A stretch of 64,000 nt of DNA. It comes from Lutjanus erythropterus. Its lineage: Eukaryota; Chordata; Actinopteri; Lutjaniformes; Lutjanidae. The translations under genes and the position numbers were made by a program. The stretch lies in the NCBI GenBank assembly GCA_020091685.1, contig CM034603.1, positions 3,125,348 to 3,189,347 of the forward strand, in the 5' to 3' direction. The notes beneath the pieces are model-generated. The model ran no database searches and was not told where the DNA came from. It worked only from the letters and a program-made list of their open reading frames with translations. Below, piece after piece: positions 22,801-34,990 of this stretch (its first letter is position 1; each line of letters opens with the position of its first letter).

Positions 22801-23639
22801 TCAGTGGCAAAAACAAGCTCAAGTAAACAAGCTGCTGTACGCCGGTGTGGCTCACACATCACCTGCGGTCCTCTTCTCCACTTCTATCACAGTTAGTTTT
22901 GCGGTTCATGGTGTTATAGGGACTCGGTTTGTGAAGTTTACAACCTGTCATGCCTTTGCATTGCTCTGCATCTTTATTGTAAACATTTCACATACTGCAG
23001 TTCCCTTTTTGACCATGTCATAGTTTTTTCCTAGAGTTGCTACTGACTTCCTTTTAAAACATGATGTAATTTCCATAATGTCCGTACTTAAGTTGTGTCA
23101 CATTATTTTACATTACGTTACATACCTAAACTTGCATAACTTATCTTAACCCTTGTGATCTTTTCCTAAATCTACCCAGAGTTGTGTTTCCTCAACCTAC
23201 TAAGTAGTTTTTGCGCCTTTATTTTGAAAGTCTGCCCTGATGTTACAACTATGGTTGCTGACTTGACCACAGAGCTCTGCACATACAAAATGCTAGAGGG
23301 TTACCTACAGTTTCATACTTTGACAGAATCTTGAAATCAGACTGAACATATATAGAGAGCCAGTGTAATGAAATGAGAACAGGGTGATCTGATCGATTAT
23401 ACAAAAGCATGAATAAGTGTTTCTGTATCAGCCATGGAGAGTATTGGATGTATCTTACCTAAGTGGGAGTATGCTTTCATTGTAGTATCGTTTTTAGTAT
23501 TGTTCATCAAAGGAAACACTTGAATCAGGCAGGACACTGAGACTTCTAATGGAAAAGCATTGTGAAGTTGTGGCACCAGCTTTGTTTAGAGTGAGATCAC
23601 AGAATTTATGTCGCGTCACATTTCTCTTTTCTCTGCGTT
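19813..23639. other. Non-coding, nothing recognised
   Basis: Nearly 4 kb with no domain, RNA or well-formed repeat. Open frames are all below 81 codons and without resemblance. A CTAAACTTGCATAACTTATC-like block near 23126 recalls the AACCTAA-type dispersed sequences of the 46.3-47.3-kb minisatellite family. Confidence 0.4.
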
Positions 23640-24330
23640 TAAGAGGAGGAAGTTGGATGACATCATTGTGTCTTTTCTGTTATGCAATCTTCCATCCTCA
23701 CCAGCTGCTGACATGCATCAGGCTTAATCAAAACGTGAAGCTGAGTGTCGTCAGCATAGAAATAACTTTTAATTAATGGGCCGAGAGGTAAGATGTAAAT
23801 GGGAAAAAGAATAGGACCCTTTGGCATGCCATAACTGACCTTCTTGTACACTGACGCATGGTTGTCATGAAAAACATAGTGAGATGTGTCAGATAAGTAT
23901 GAGCTAAACCAGGAAAGAGCAGGTGTCAGTAAGACCAGTACAGTTTTCGAGGAGATCTAGTAGAATGGGGTGATCAAGCGTATTGAAAGCTGCGATGAGG
24001 TCCAAAACCAGCAGTACTGAAACCAAACCAGAGTCTGAAGCAAGAACTAGATTGTTAACAACTTTTGTCAGGGCAGTTTCTGTGCTGTGGAATTTTCTGA
24101 AGCTGGATTGAAGAGGGTTGTATAGGTTGTTGGATGAGAGGTGATGTGTGAGCTGCTGAGCCACTGCTTTTTTCAAGGAGGAGAGAAGAATGGCAGGTTT
24201 GTAATTGGTCAGTAGTCGCTGATCAGATTGAGGTCAAGATTATGTTTCTTTAGAAGTGGCCTGATAACCCCTGTTTTAAAGGTGGAAGGCACAGAGGGAA
24301 GTGTTTCTTATCTGTAATAGTAGTGGGCAG
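23640..24330 (-). pseudogene. L2-type LINE reverse transcriptase fragment
   Basis: On minus, an upstream block (24176-23904) reads [31 protein letters not shown] and [19 protein letters not shown]. These are the conserved early fingers and palm of the non-LTR reverse transcriptase (H-S-T-E-T-A-L, then D-L-S-A-A-F-D-T-[IV]-D-H). A downstream block (23851-23663) reads GMPKGPILFPIYILPLGPLI and YADDTQLH, the G-x-P-Q-G-S and Y-A-D-D active-site motifs. A gap and frame change separate them. The first catalytic aspartate's neighbour is altered (AAFNT) and GxPQG has become GMPKG, so it is inactive. The wording of the motifs fits the L2 clade. Confidence 0.85.
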
Positions 24331-24779
24331 ACAATTGGGAAAAAAAAGTCCTTAATGAACGTAGAAGAGGTAGGATCAGGTAAGCAAGTAAAAAGTTTGG
24401 AAGAGAGCAGCAGTTTAGTGAGTGTATTGAGGGAGATTATGTCGAAGTGAGTAACTCCCTGTCATGTGCAATATCAGGCTTCTATTAAGTTTAATATTGT
24501 TTTAATATCAGGTATAGTATACTTTTCATAATCTTGCGCAACAGCATTTTTCTGTAATGTGTTATGTACAGTTTTAATCAATATAATCTTTACCATGTGC
24601 AAAACTATTTTTCAATACCAGGGACTCTTTAATGTTCACTATCATGGACACTATTACTTAAAATATAATTACAATTCAATTGCCATTACTAACTTTTTCT
24701 GCTTAGCTACTTTTGTACTTAACTTCTCCACTTTAATTGGTTTTCTATAAGGCATTGTGTCTTTGCATTCACTCCTTAT
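24331..24779. other. Non-coding, probably decayed LINE sequence
   Basis: No open frame of interest. It lies between the reverse transcriptase fragment and a retroposon tail of opposite orientation. Confidence 0.35.
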
Positions 24780-24906
24780 ACTATACACTTTGTATTTTAT
24801 GTTTATATTTCACTTATTTTGTTTCTCTATTGTCATTATCTTACTGTAATTTTGGGACAATCTGGCACATGAATTTCTTTCAGGACTAATAAAGGTCTAT
24901 CTTAGC
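24780..24906 (+). repeat. Retroposon 3' tail
   Basis: The stretch contains GGGACAATCTGGCACATGAA, TTTCTTTCAGGACTAATAAAG and a following TCTATCTTAGCTTATC run. This is the form of a teleost LINE/SINE 3' end (G/C-rich stem region, then AATAAAG and a short repeated tail). It is on plus and so is not the 3' end of the minus-strand L2 fragment next to it. Confidence 0.5.
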
Positions 24907-25420
24907 TTATCTGTTTAATTATGATGTGTGCCTGATTTCCTAAATTTTTGTGGTGAAGAATTCTATGAAGTTGGTTTCAGTAAGTTAGATGTTACATATA
25001 GAGGGTGGTTTACAAATGAGTATAGTGACAGTGTCAAAGAGAAGTTTTGAATCATCAGATGTGTCCCTGTCTGGATGTGAAAAGTGAACAGATGGGACAG
25101 ATTTTCTGCATTATTGGTCCTTTCAAAATAAATGTTGACAAATGCCTTATTTTTACAGCAATATCAATATTTGGATTACCTTGTAGCTAGAAACATATGT
25201 AGGTGTGTCTGTCTTTTAGACTTTTAGGTCAACACTTCGCACACATTCCATCTCTGTGACGGACATCTGTGCAGCCCATTATGGTCTCATTCAGAGAAAT
25301 GATTGGGACATGACTTTAATTGAATTTGGAGTGTGGCTGTAGGTGTCAGCACACTGATAACGGTGTGATCACTCAGTCACTGTATGCAGAGAGGAAATGT
25401 TCTGTATTATGCACAGTGAT

Positions 25421-25462
<42 letters not shown>

Positions 25463-26162
25463 CATCTGATTTCATTAAGTTGAATTATACTGTGACTCTG
25501 TTCAAATTAACTTTTATACAGGAAGCGCACAGCCAGATGAACAAATGGAACAAGCTGTCTCTTCACTGAATCTCACTGTATGTGGCGGAAACATTTAAAT
25601 AACACTTCTAATGTCTCATATTCCATTTGACTGTTTAATATAAACTATAGTAGCACATATTAAGAGATGATCATGGAAGGCTATAATATCAGAGCTGTCT
25701 GTTTCCATGGAGTCCTGCGAAATTATTTTCCAGACCAGCGCACACTTGAAATTTTAATCATTATGTCATGGTTATGCATAAGCTCAGAATGTGCGTGCAC
25801 GCCACAGACCAGACAGTCCGAGCTTTTACATCAGTTTGCATCAGATGGGGTCTGCCCCTCATCCCTAGTGGCTTCTCTGTCACTGTGGAACACTGGGTAC
25901 CCATGGATACAGTTTGGAACAGTCCATAAATGTGCACATGTAATATCTTTCTACATCTCCTCACTGATGACTCAATTAACTGACCATTATAGGCAGGAAT
26001 CATTTCTGATTCACAGCTTTAGTCACAGTTAAGGTGGTAATTGGCCTCAGTTTTAAATGTGCTCTAAATTCTTTACTGAATCCAATAGGTTAATTTTATT
26101 TAATAATTTGAGAGAATTAATTATGCTTTAGCAATGACTGTATGGCTTTAGAAAAACTGATA
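24907..26162. other. Non-coding with one microsatellite
   Basis: No gene recognised. The block AGGTCAACACTTCGCACAC at 25226-25244 recurs at 26210-26228 as AGGTCAACACTTCGCATAC, so the two places share a repeat whose extent is unclear. Confidence 0.4.
25422..25461. repeat. (GT)20 microsatellite
   Basis: Uninterrupted GT tract of about 40 bp. Confidence 0.95.
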
Positions 26163-26198
26163 TTAAAGGGATAGTTCACCCAAAAATGATAATTTAGT
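26163..26198 (+). mobile_element. TTAA-element terminus (AGGGATAGTTCACCC)
   Basis: TTAAAGGGATAGTTCACCCA followed by AAAATGATAATTT is the left end of a very common teleost non-autonomous DNA element with TTAA target duplications (Kolobok-like by that criterion). Only the terminus is clear, and after about 35 bp the sequence changes. A right end of the same family occurs at 36367-36384. Confidence 0.65.
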
Positions 26199-26224
26199 CT
26201 ACAACTTAGGTCAACACTTCGCAT

Positions 26225-26520
26225 ACATTCCGGCGACTTGCAACTCGACTCGGACTTGGAGGGTCAGAGACTCGAGACTCGACTCGACTTGAGACAAGAT
26301 GACTCCCCTCGACTTGAGACAAGATGACTGCCGCCCCCAACCCCCGCTCCGCAACGGGGAAACGACAAACGAGCCCCTCCCGCATCACTCTTTCACCTGA
26401 CTGCTGCTCTCTCCTCTCTCTCTCCCCCCGCGCGCGCCCGCTTCGCCACGGTGCAACGAGCCCCTCCTTCACCTGACCGCAGCGCTCTGCTCTCCTCCTC
26501 TCTCTGCCTCCTCTCTGACA
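26225..26520. repeat. GC-rich, GACTCG- and CTCTCTC-rich low-complexity block
   Basis: It carries repeated GACTCGACTYG and GACTTGAGACAAGATGACT motifs (the latter twice in tandem at 26288-26329), then CGCGCGCGCCCGC and CTCTCTCTC runs. The local GC content is far above that of the surroundings. The open frame across it is explained by the repeats. Confidence 0.55.
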
Positions 26521-28284
26521 GTCAGTCAGCTGTTCCTGTCAAAAACATGACGTGTCGTGGCTTTTATACCTATGGATGTTAACATTAGAGCTGGACAGTA
26601 TTACGTTACAAGGCTGGTAAACATATAGCTTCGCTGTTTGTTTTTGTTTTGTTAGTTTTTTTTTTTACCCTGTGACTACGTTGAATGAAATTTTTTCTGC
26701 ATGTACATAAACCAAAAAGGTTTTCTAGCTTCCACTTTTGTGCGCCGACACATTCTTGCTTCGCCCAGGGACTTTACATTGTAATAAAGTTTTACACACA
26801 TCCCTTCTATAATGGTGGTTTATGGGGAGGACTGTGGCCAGTTGGCGGTTAGCCACTGAGACAAATTGGCAGCAAGGCTGAGTGGCGGTGCCGTAACCAC
26901 TTCTATTAATACACCAATGGCCTGCTCCAGGGTGCACTCTGCCTCTCGTCCAGTGTGTGCTGTGAAAGGCTCCACAGTTTCTGTCGAGAGAGCATCATCA
27001 GCTTTGTACTTTTGACAGCCATCTTTCAGGCTTAGACTGGAGTGGTGTTTTGTAGTCATATGTGGTCATAGCATTATACTTAGCTTAAAGATGAGGGTAT
27101 CCACAGTTGAAAGGGTTCATTCTCCATGGAGCATAAATGTGAATAAATTCCATGGCAAACTGTCCATTTGACTTCAGGTTGTCCATCTGAAACATTCAGT
27201 CTGTGGAGAAATAACTGCTCAAACCAAACGTCCTAACAATCGACCTTTTGCTAAGCCCTGCCCTCCTTAGTTACTGCTGCTATTTCTGTCAAGCTTTTCA
27301 TTCTCACACTGCACATATACAATTTATAGCGATTATGGTAATTGATTTAACATATAAATTGGCAGTTATTGTTCAAACACTGTGTCTTTGATTCCACAGA
27401 GACGTAAACACGTGTAACTGTTCATTTCCAGCTGAGGACCGTGAATGTTGTTGGCTAAAATGATGACTCTCATCAGCAGATTTCATAAGTGTAACCAGCT
27501 AAAGCTAATGCTTGAGTCAGCTGAGAAGTCCATCTCCATCTGGCACAGTTTAAAAATGAGAATCCTGTAAAGTTACACAGCTGTTTACATGATATAACAG
27601 TAACGCTAAAAGACTGAGGCTAAAGCTACATCCAAACAAATGTTGGTCAGATGGTGACGTACAACAGGCCTATGTCTATGATAGACAACAGAAATACACT
27701 CATTAATGTAAGAAAAGGAAGCGCAGGGATCAAATAAAATGCAGTGGACTTTGACAGGGTCACCCAGCCAGACCCGCGAGTCTGGATAAAAGCTAAGCTA
27801 ACCCAGTTTGGACCTAAGAGAACAAACCAGGGAGCCCACTTTGATTCTGCACTGGCTCACATCCTCCTCCTCAACCCCTCCTGAAAAACTAACTCCAGTT
27901 TTACCCCTTGGAATCAGCGATGAGTTTGGCAAATGCAGTAACACAGGTTTGACTGGAGCTAATGTTACTGCTGGTAGTAAGTTAGTTAGCCTGAAATGCT
28001 AACTTTTGAAGTTTATGTTTGAGAAGATAAACACAAAGTTTAATCCATTTTGAAAGATGACAAAAAGGATGCCATTGTCCAAACTCATTGCACACTGAGT
28101 TCTCACTCTTCTTACACCCCCATGCACACCGCTTCAATGTGCAGAGAAAACTTGAGAGGCCTGCAGTGCTTTTGGACAGTTGCTGTTTATGGGAGGGGCT
28201 TAGTGGAGTCAGTCAGTAGTAATTATTAGGTGCTGGACTTCCTGCGTCTAATGATTGTGTTCTCTGTAATTGGTTCTGTTTGGG
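26521..28284. other. Non-coding, nothing recognised
   Basis: No domain or RNA is visible. A pair of overlapping minus-strand frames near 26725-27059 has no resemblance to known proteins. Confidence 0.4.
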
Positions 28285-28440
28285 TCAAACCAATGACATA
28301 AATAAAAGATGGACGATACTTCTCCACTTCCTCCCACTGTACAAAACTGAAGCCAAAATACCCCAGATACGAGTGCTGCCATCTTGCACTGGTGACGTCA
28401 TTTGGAGCCAGAGTTTCGAGTTGCCTGTACCCCATTTTTA
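28285..28440. repeat. Dispersed repeat related to 14825-15112
   Basis: It contains AAACCAATGACATAAATAAA, AGATGGACGATACTTCTCC, TGAAGCCAAAATACCCCAGA, GCTGCCATCTTG and GTGACGTCATTTGGAGCC. The GTGACGTCA and GCCATCTTG blocks recur in the repeat at 14.8-15.1 kb. Class unknown. Confidence 0.45.
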
Positions 28441-28664
28441 TGTCATCAGATAACCAGTGTTGGGACTAACGCGTTACAAAGTAACGCGTTACTGTAACGC
28501 CGTTATTTTTTGCAGTAACTAGTAATCTAACGCATTATTTTTTAAATTCAGTAACTCAGTTAACGTTACTACATGATGTGTTACTCCGTTATTTTACGTT
28601 ATTTTCTGTGTAGTCTTGGCTAGAGACTGAGCTGCAGCCAGAGCCGTGTAGTTCTGAATCTTCC

Positions 28665-28691
28665 TGTGTGTGTGTGTGTGTGTGTGTGTGT
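28665..28691. repeat. (GT)13 microsatellite in hAT 5' leader
   Basis: GT tract just upstream of the transposase start codon. It opens two overlapping false start sites upstream of the real ATG. Confidence 0.9.
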
Positions 28692-28753
28692 CAGCGGGGA
28701 GACGGGAGAAGACACGCTGTGTGGGCGTGTCTGTTTACAAGACTGGTATCATC

Positions 28754-29246
28754 ATGGCGTCGGCGGCGGAGCCCAAGTCAAGTTTCTTTACATGGAGATA
28801 TTTTCACTACTTGACCTTTGTCGAGCACAAAGACAAGAACGTTTTAGTTAAATGTAAGTTGTGTCTTGGATCAAAGATCTTATCTACTGCCCAAAATAGC
28901 AATTCAAACCTGTTGAAACACCTACAGAAACAACATGCTGCGACGAAGCTAGTAGCTAAGAGTACAGACACAGACTCTGATGCCACTTCACCTCCATCAC
29001 CTAAGCAACAGCGGCTGGATTTTAACCGAGGGACTGACTGGTCCTGCTAACCAGGAAAAAGTTGATAAAGCCATTGCAAGGTATGTTGTAGAAGACATGC
29101 AGCCAATTTCTACTGTGGAGTCGCCTGCTTTCAGGAAGCTAGTTAGCATGATACCAGGCGTCACACAGCAAATGGGACGAAACACTTTTTCTAAGTACCT
29201 GGAGAGCGAATACGCAAAAATGGAAACCAAGCTAAAGAAAACTTAA
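28754..29246 (+). pseudogene. BED-finger hAT transposase, N-terminal part
   Basis: The start is taken as the ATG at 28754 (MASAAEPKSSFFTWRYF), because the upstream in-frame methionines lie in the GT microsatellite. Residues 11-61 form a BED zinc finger with C34, C37, H56 and H61 visible (VKCKLC, then NLLKHLQKQH). It then reads into KQQRLDF, where the frame breaks near 29035. The next frame continues with NQEKVDKAIARYVVEDMQPI, SPAFRKLVSMI and MGRNTFSKYLESEY, the helical segment that follows the finger in ZBED-type transposases. The catalytic core and dimerisation domain are deleted. The residue encodes at most a DNA-binding peptide. Confidence 0.85.
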
Positions 29247-29425
29247 CTTAAAACTTAATGGGACACCTTTTTTTTTCATAGTAACTAAAAAGTTACTTTT
29301 CACAGTACTGTGTTACCTTTTGGTGTAAGTAATCAGTAAAGTAACTGAGTTACTTTTGAAATAAAGTAACTAGTAATGGTAACTAGTTACTGGTTTTCAG
29401 TAACTAGCACAACACTGCAGATAAC

Positions 29426-31036
29426 TAATTAAAACCAAAGTGAAAAGAAAAATTAACACTTGAACTCACATCAGCATGATAAGAACTACCTAATATAACA
29501 CAAACCATCTTTGAGAAAAAATTATTTGGTCTGTACTTTGATGTCTTAGGCAAGAAATATACTTGCTTTTGACTCCGTGTTTGCATACGCACCGCTACGC
29601 ATCCATATGAATCCATATGCATTATGGCTGCTGTGCATATCCTGTGTCCATTTGAACAAATAGTTGTGCCTGTCATCAGAAATAAATGCTAAACAGCAAG
29701 CAAGCAAGTTTAGCCCGTGTCCCATCTGTTAACAGTGGGGATGCAGGATTGTGCCGCAGCCTGCCACCAGGGGGTGATCCAGATGTTTTGGCTTTACTTT
29801 TAGGGAACTCTGATGTTGTCTTTTTTATATATATTTATATAGGGTCAGCTATATTTTGGATCATGGCTAATTTCAATTAATTTCTGCATATCATGTGTTT
29901 CTCCTTCCTGAAGTCCATTGGATGGGGTCCAAAGAGGACTTCTTAGCACACAGACTGCATGTGACTTGGTTAATAGCCGATCTGCTCTCAGTGAATGTGG
30001 TTATACACAGGGGGTCTACACGCAGCCACACAGATTTGAGCTGCTACAGTGTATTTTTGCTGCTCTGTTCCTGCCTTTCATAGTTACACAGATGACTCTG
30101 AGCTTATGATCCACTTGACAGTGGATGTTACAGCGCTTCAAGCATCATTTGACAGACATTTATTCCCGTGGTCTTGAAAAGCATCTTCTCAAATAGCTGC
30201 ACATCTTCACAATTTTCCACTTGCCAGGCAGAACTACAGCTCATGAAACAAAATCGCACTTGTAGGGAAACAAAGAAGCATGTAAATCTGTTTAGGTTTT
30301 GCTGTTTGATGGCCGTGAAAATTTAGCTGAGGCTGCTGTTTCTCAGCCAACAAGTGCGAGCAACAGCGCCAAGATTGAAAAGCTGATAGTATGCCACTCT
30401 TGGTTTAGTGACAAATGTCAGTTCTAAGCAGTATGCCTTCACTCTGGCATGTGCTTAATTTTAATGACATATGCCATTACTGATTATGATATGGTGGTGT
30501 TGTGTGCGACATTAAGTCGTTCCTGTTTAACTGGCAGATACCCAACCATGGATTAAGAAAGCAGACGCCCCTTGGCACAAAATCTTATAGGGCCATACCC
30601 AGTATTGATATTACCAGTATTGATTAACTATCTGATGCATCTATCTGTCTATTTCAGCATTGATTAAGAGTTCAAGCACTGATGACCCATTATTTTTAAT
30701 CCTCTCCATGTGGGAATTATCCTTTTGCAGTTTGTCAAGTGAGAAACTCCTCATGGCTGCATACACATTAGATCAGGCTGACTGCAGGCCTCCATTTTTA
30801 TCCGTGTTTGTTAGATAGCAGCTAACTTTAATGTTGTCTACTCTGTCTTAGCTAAGGTAACATAAGTGTCTCTATCCAAGTTCTCTGTGATCTGACTTCA
30901 GCCTGTCACAACAACCAGAAAAACTGCTAAACTTCTGCTTTTTCTTTTTTCCCCTTTGTGTTTTACACTTAAATGCAAGTTAAATGTACGACAGTTAAAT
31001 ACTATAATTGGGTTCCGGCTGAAATATGCTAACGAG
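29426..31036. other. Non-coding, nothing recognised
   Basis: Short frames only. Two overlapping plus-strand frames at 29895-30109 have no resemblance to known proteins. Confidence 0.4.
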
Positions 31037-31117
31037 GTTCGGGTTCAGGTCAGTTTTGGACAGAATTTTGTCGGGCTTTGGCCTTTTCAGGCTCAACTTT
31101 TTAGCCTTGATTAAAGC
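31037..31117. repeat. Dispersed repeat, inverted partner at 37795-37873
   Basis: The complement of the block CAGTTTTGGACAGAATTTTG with the following TCAGGCTCAACTTTTTAGCC and TTGATTAAAG occurs at 37795-37873 (TTAAATCAAGCCTGAAAAGT and TTCTGTCCAAAACTGACCTG). The flanking text (GGGTTCCGG, GGTTCGGGTTCAGG) is typical of a GGTTCGGG-rich teleost dispersed repeat. Confidence 0.65.
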
Positions 31118-33929
31118 TCTAATCTATCTATCTTCACTCTTCTAATTGCATAAAAAGTAATTTTACATTTGCTTTGTCTGAAACTGGATAAATTTACTAG
31201 CATTTTTGATAAATGCCAGTAAAAAGTTTTCTTTTACTGTTAACTCAAACAGAACATCAGGATTTTTTTGGTTTGTTTATTTTATACTTCTCAATAAATT
31301 TTGCACACATCTAACCTTGTCTAAAAAAGTTTATAGCAGTTTATTATAATATTATCTTAGGCCTTCAGTGAAAAAGAGTTATATTCCTATACTTAATTTA
31401 CTGACCATGTAGATGTGTCCAAAAAGTTAAGAGTAGAAAAGTTATTATATCATAACAGAGGACACTGAAGCAAAAGTGACTGTTTTTAGGTGTTTTTGTA
31501 ACGGCTTAGGCTGTGACTCCATTTTTTTTTTTCCTGTGCTTTCCCTGTTTCCCCTGTGTCTCCTCCTCCTCCTCTGTGTGTGTGTGTGTTGGGTGGGTGT
31601 GTGTGTGTGTGGGTGTGTTGTGGGTGTGGCTACCTCATCTGGCACCTGGTGGATCTCTACACCTGCTTGCAATCACCTCATCAACACTCTGCTCAAAGAG
31701 CCAGCTCTCCAACCATTCAGCGCCAGATTGTTCAGCCAGCTCAATGGTACACTATCAGCCATTCAGTACTACTTTGAATTACTTGAGAGATTCTAGCATT
31801 TTTATGCGTCTCAAGATCAAGCCATCTACAAATGCCGCTCTGGCTCATTCTTCCACTCATTCACCCTGCTCATCTGCCTGTCTTTTCCAGCGCCCCTCAT
31901 CCTTGGTTGTCACCATAAATCCCCCTAACCTTTTGCATCAACCTGCTGTGATTTTTCTTTCAGGGCTATATTTTTCTAACTAGGCAAATTACTCTGGTGT
32001 GTTACTGTTCCGTAACTTGCATAATGGTCTTAAATCCAACATGAAAAAGAAACATGATTAAAAATCCTGTTCTTGATCCTACCCGCCCCTAGGTTACATT
32101 GCAAAAAATCCCCAAAAAAACATAGCACATATGAAAGAAACCAGAATTGAAAACATCAGATTTCATGTGATGCGTGCTGTTTACACTGTGATGAAAACAA
32201 ATAGATCTAATTCACACACAGAGAGAGATTTGGGCCACTTGTGCCTGCAGTGTGATCGCAGCCTTATGTTGCTCATTTGGCTTTAGAGTAAAGTGGCCCA
32301 GATCTGATTTAGTGTGATTTGATGTGTTACAAATACACCAGACGTAATGTGTGTAATTGTGACCGCAGAGTAGACTGAACTCTCAAACACTTAACAGATG
32401 TTCCCCTCACACTGCAAACGTGCTCTCATATTAACACCAGGCGACCAGACAAACCACCGTTTCCACTCCCTCCATTGTCTGCACTTTCAATACACTAACA
32501 ACTGTACCGACACTGCGGTAAAAGCTGGATTTCCACTCATATTTGTTGAAAAAGACTGTGAAAGAATAGAAAGCCTGTTATTACCTGCTATCATCCTTTT
32601 GTTGAGGGGTAAAAAAAAATCTCTGCCACCTAATTATCATGAATTAACATAATGGCAGGGAGGATATGAAGTGACACATACTCAGTGAAGAGGGAGAGCA
32701 GGGTTTCTGTGTGATTTTCAAACAGGCAAACTGTGAGCATAACACTGTCATTAAAAAGGGAATTCTTAATAACAGAGTTGGCTTTGTCGTTGTTAAAATA
32801 TGCAGTAATTGTGAAATAAACTGTAGATTTCAAAAAGAGTAAAGTTTCACATTGGGAATAAGCTCCTGTCCACTGATTGCCGATGTAATTTTGGTCATGT
32901 GAAGGTTAAAAAATGTAAATTCACACATGCTCTTTATTCAGGTGTAAATGATCTCCTGTGGCATCATGAGAGCATGCAGGTGTTGAATCAGGACAAAAAA
33001 AGAGAAGACACACACACCTCCCTCACCTCACCTGTGTCTTTCAGGGGCATATTTTTCACTTCTCCCCCGATCAGGCTCACACGAGTGAGGCGAAGTAAAT
33101 AAAAGCATGTTTGCAGTGAGAACAGTGTCATCCAGAGTGTTTCACACAGAAAAAATAATCATCACCACCTGTAAGTGACAATAGTTCCTACATTATAAAG
33201 AGCAGCTGTTAGTTAAATTACTCGCTGAGTTCATACTGAAGGTTTCATGGAGATGACACTTTGGAAAGTTGGTATTTTGCTGTTTTTGATTGTGGTGAAT
33301 TATTGTTTGTGCACAGATTAAACACACAGACACACCCTCTGTCATCTGTTTCTGTCTGCTCCCTGTATTAAAACACAGCAGACATGCTGTAGGGGGATAT
33401 TTACAAAGGATTTGTGCTCCGATTTTTATGCAGTAAACAGCTAAATTACACCGACCAGCGAAACATTAAACCTCCTGCCTCGTATTCTAATATTGTGTAG
33501 GTTTGCCTGGTGTCACCAAAACAGCTCCGACCCGTTGAGACTTCTGAAAGTGTCCTGTGGCGTCTCACACCGAGACGTTACGCTGTTAAACCAAATGCTC
33601 AAATTATTGAATTCTTTCCCCACCAGCCAGACAAAATTCACTGATTTTTCAACACCCACAGAATATTCAGTTCTATGAATATGTTAACATGCAAAATGTC
33701 AAAAGAACAGATTTTCTAGTTTCACACACACACACAAAAAATATTTTGTTTGAGCTTCATTCTGTATTTTTTATGAGCTCTTGAATTTTTTTGGTTGGTT
33801 GCATCAAAAAATCCACTTTTCAGACAAAAAAACAAGAAATTTGCGTTTTTATTTTTGTTATACATGTTATCACATGTGTGACATCACTCTCAACAGTGTG
33901 GCTAATGGTAGCTGTGTGTGTCTCCTGCC
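31118..33929. other. Non-coding; GT-rich patch at 31577-31622
   Basis: A pyrimidine-rich patch (31510-31575) and an interrupted GT tract (31577-31622) produce overlapping open frames of up to 156 codons in three plus-strand frames. They shadow each other and lack protein resemblance. Nothing else is recognised. Confidence 0.45.
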
Positions 33930-34130
33930 CCCTGCCCGAAAAACTGTCCAGGAGGCCCGGGGGCTGGAGCGCTCTCTGCCCCGGCTGCAGCACGAGTCCC
34001 AGGGTCTACAGTGTGAGCAGCCTCGCTGTGTCCCGGCTGCTGTGGAGGTTCTTTGTTCCCGGGTTCTGTGGCCGGATCTCAGAGCTCTGTGACCCGCAGA
34101 TCTGCTGCTGAGCGCTGATGTTTTTTCATG
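33930..34130. other. GC-rich block, possible exon, unassigned
   Basis: About 190 bp are markedly GC- and CpG-rich inside AT-rich DNA. A splice-acceptor-like CTCCTGCCCCC...CTGTCCAG lies at its left edge (33921-33950). Three frames stay open through part of it (ending at about 34092 and 34111 on plus and 33870 on minus). I do not recognise a protein in any of them. It could be an exon, a CpG-rich regulatory patch or a fragment of a GC-rich transposable element. Confidence 0.3.
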
Positions 34131-34384
34131 CAAGATAACACCATCTTCTTCTGCTGCTGCTCATTCCAGCAGTTCTCTTTTTTTTCTTTGGACAGATGAT
34201 TTGTCACAGCGTCCCCTATCGTCTCACAGTGAAAATAGCAATTGACAAGATATCTTGTCAGTGGCAGGGAAAGAGTTAATTGTAATAAGCAGTGAAAACG
34301 TAAAACTGAAACTCGTAATTTTTAATTGCTAGGAAGTTTATCGAAGGTGAAATAATTGCTTTTAATCTTAAGATGAATCGGTTC
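34131..34384. other. Non-coding spacer
   Basis: No recognised content. Confidence 0.4.
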
Positions 34385-34990
34385 TGAAAAAGTTGAGAAA
34401 ACTCATCATTTCAAGGCAGTTGCCATCACTAGATTTTTTTTAATGAAACTCAAACTCTCAAAAGTTTTGAAATAAACTAAATAACATTTTGATCACCTAT
34501 AATATTTTGTTTAGATAATTTACCTCCCCCTCCACAAACAAAAAAAACTGTATTTTAAAAAATTGTTCAGTTTAACTATAAATCTGATGTGTCTTTGGGT
34601 GGTTGCAACTGAAAACTTTAAATTACTAACCATTATTCACTTTCACTTTGACAAGTTTACTCAACAATATTTGAGATATATTTAAAACTCAAAGTTTCAA
34701 GTTTATTTAGAAGAAAATGAAATGATCTCAACAAAACATTATTAGCTGGTAAAACTTTTTCAAAACTTGAGTTGGGTTATTGAATGAAGTTGCCTTTAAA
34801 ATGTTGAGTTTTCTTAATTTTTCTGTTTTCACAGTGTGTTAACATGTTGCAGTGAGAGGGTGGATGAAAATTCTGAGTTGCAAGTAGCGGAAATATTTGA
34901 GTTTGCTTAATTTTAATTAAACTGTAATCAAAGCTCTGATAACTTCCAACTTTTAAGTTTATCAACTCAAAAAACATTGTAGCAACTTAT
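34385..34990. repeat. AACTCAAA/TTGAGTTT-rich dispersed element
   Basis: Alternating direct and inverted copies of short motifs occur here: AGTTGAGAAAACTCATCATT, AACTCAAACTCTCAAAAGTT, ACTCAAAGTTTCAAG, AACTTGAGTTGGGTTATTGA, AATGTTGAGTTTTCTTAATT and TCAACTCAAAAAACATTGTA. This composition and the recurring GGCAGTTGCC / AAGTTGCCTTTAAAAT pieces are familiar from a short palindromic teleost DNA element. Borders are uncertain. Confidence 0.5.

Larger units (their letters stand above)
28447..29425. mobile_element. hAT element with perfect 8-bp target duplication
   Basis: The element itself runs 28455-29417. It begins CAGTGTTGGGACTAACGCGT and ends CTAGCACAACACTG, and is bordered on both sides by CAGATAAC (28447-28454 and 29418-29425). 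An identical 8-bp duplication and CAGTGTTG/CAACACTG ends are the signature of hAT transposition. The ends are rich in TAACGCGTTA and GTTACT motifs, as usual for this branch. At 963 bp it is an internally deleted copy that keeps the first part of the transposase gene. The intact duplication suggests a fairly recent insertion. Confidence 0.9.

Noticed and set aside
31476-31983. Overlapping frames of 73-156 codons in three plus-strand frames
   Set aside because: They arise from a pyrimidine-rich and GT-rich patch, shadow one another and show no domain.
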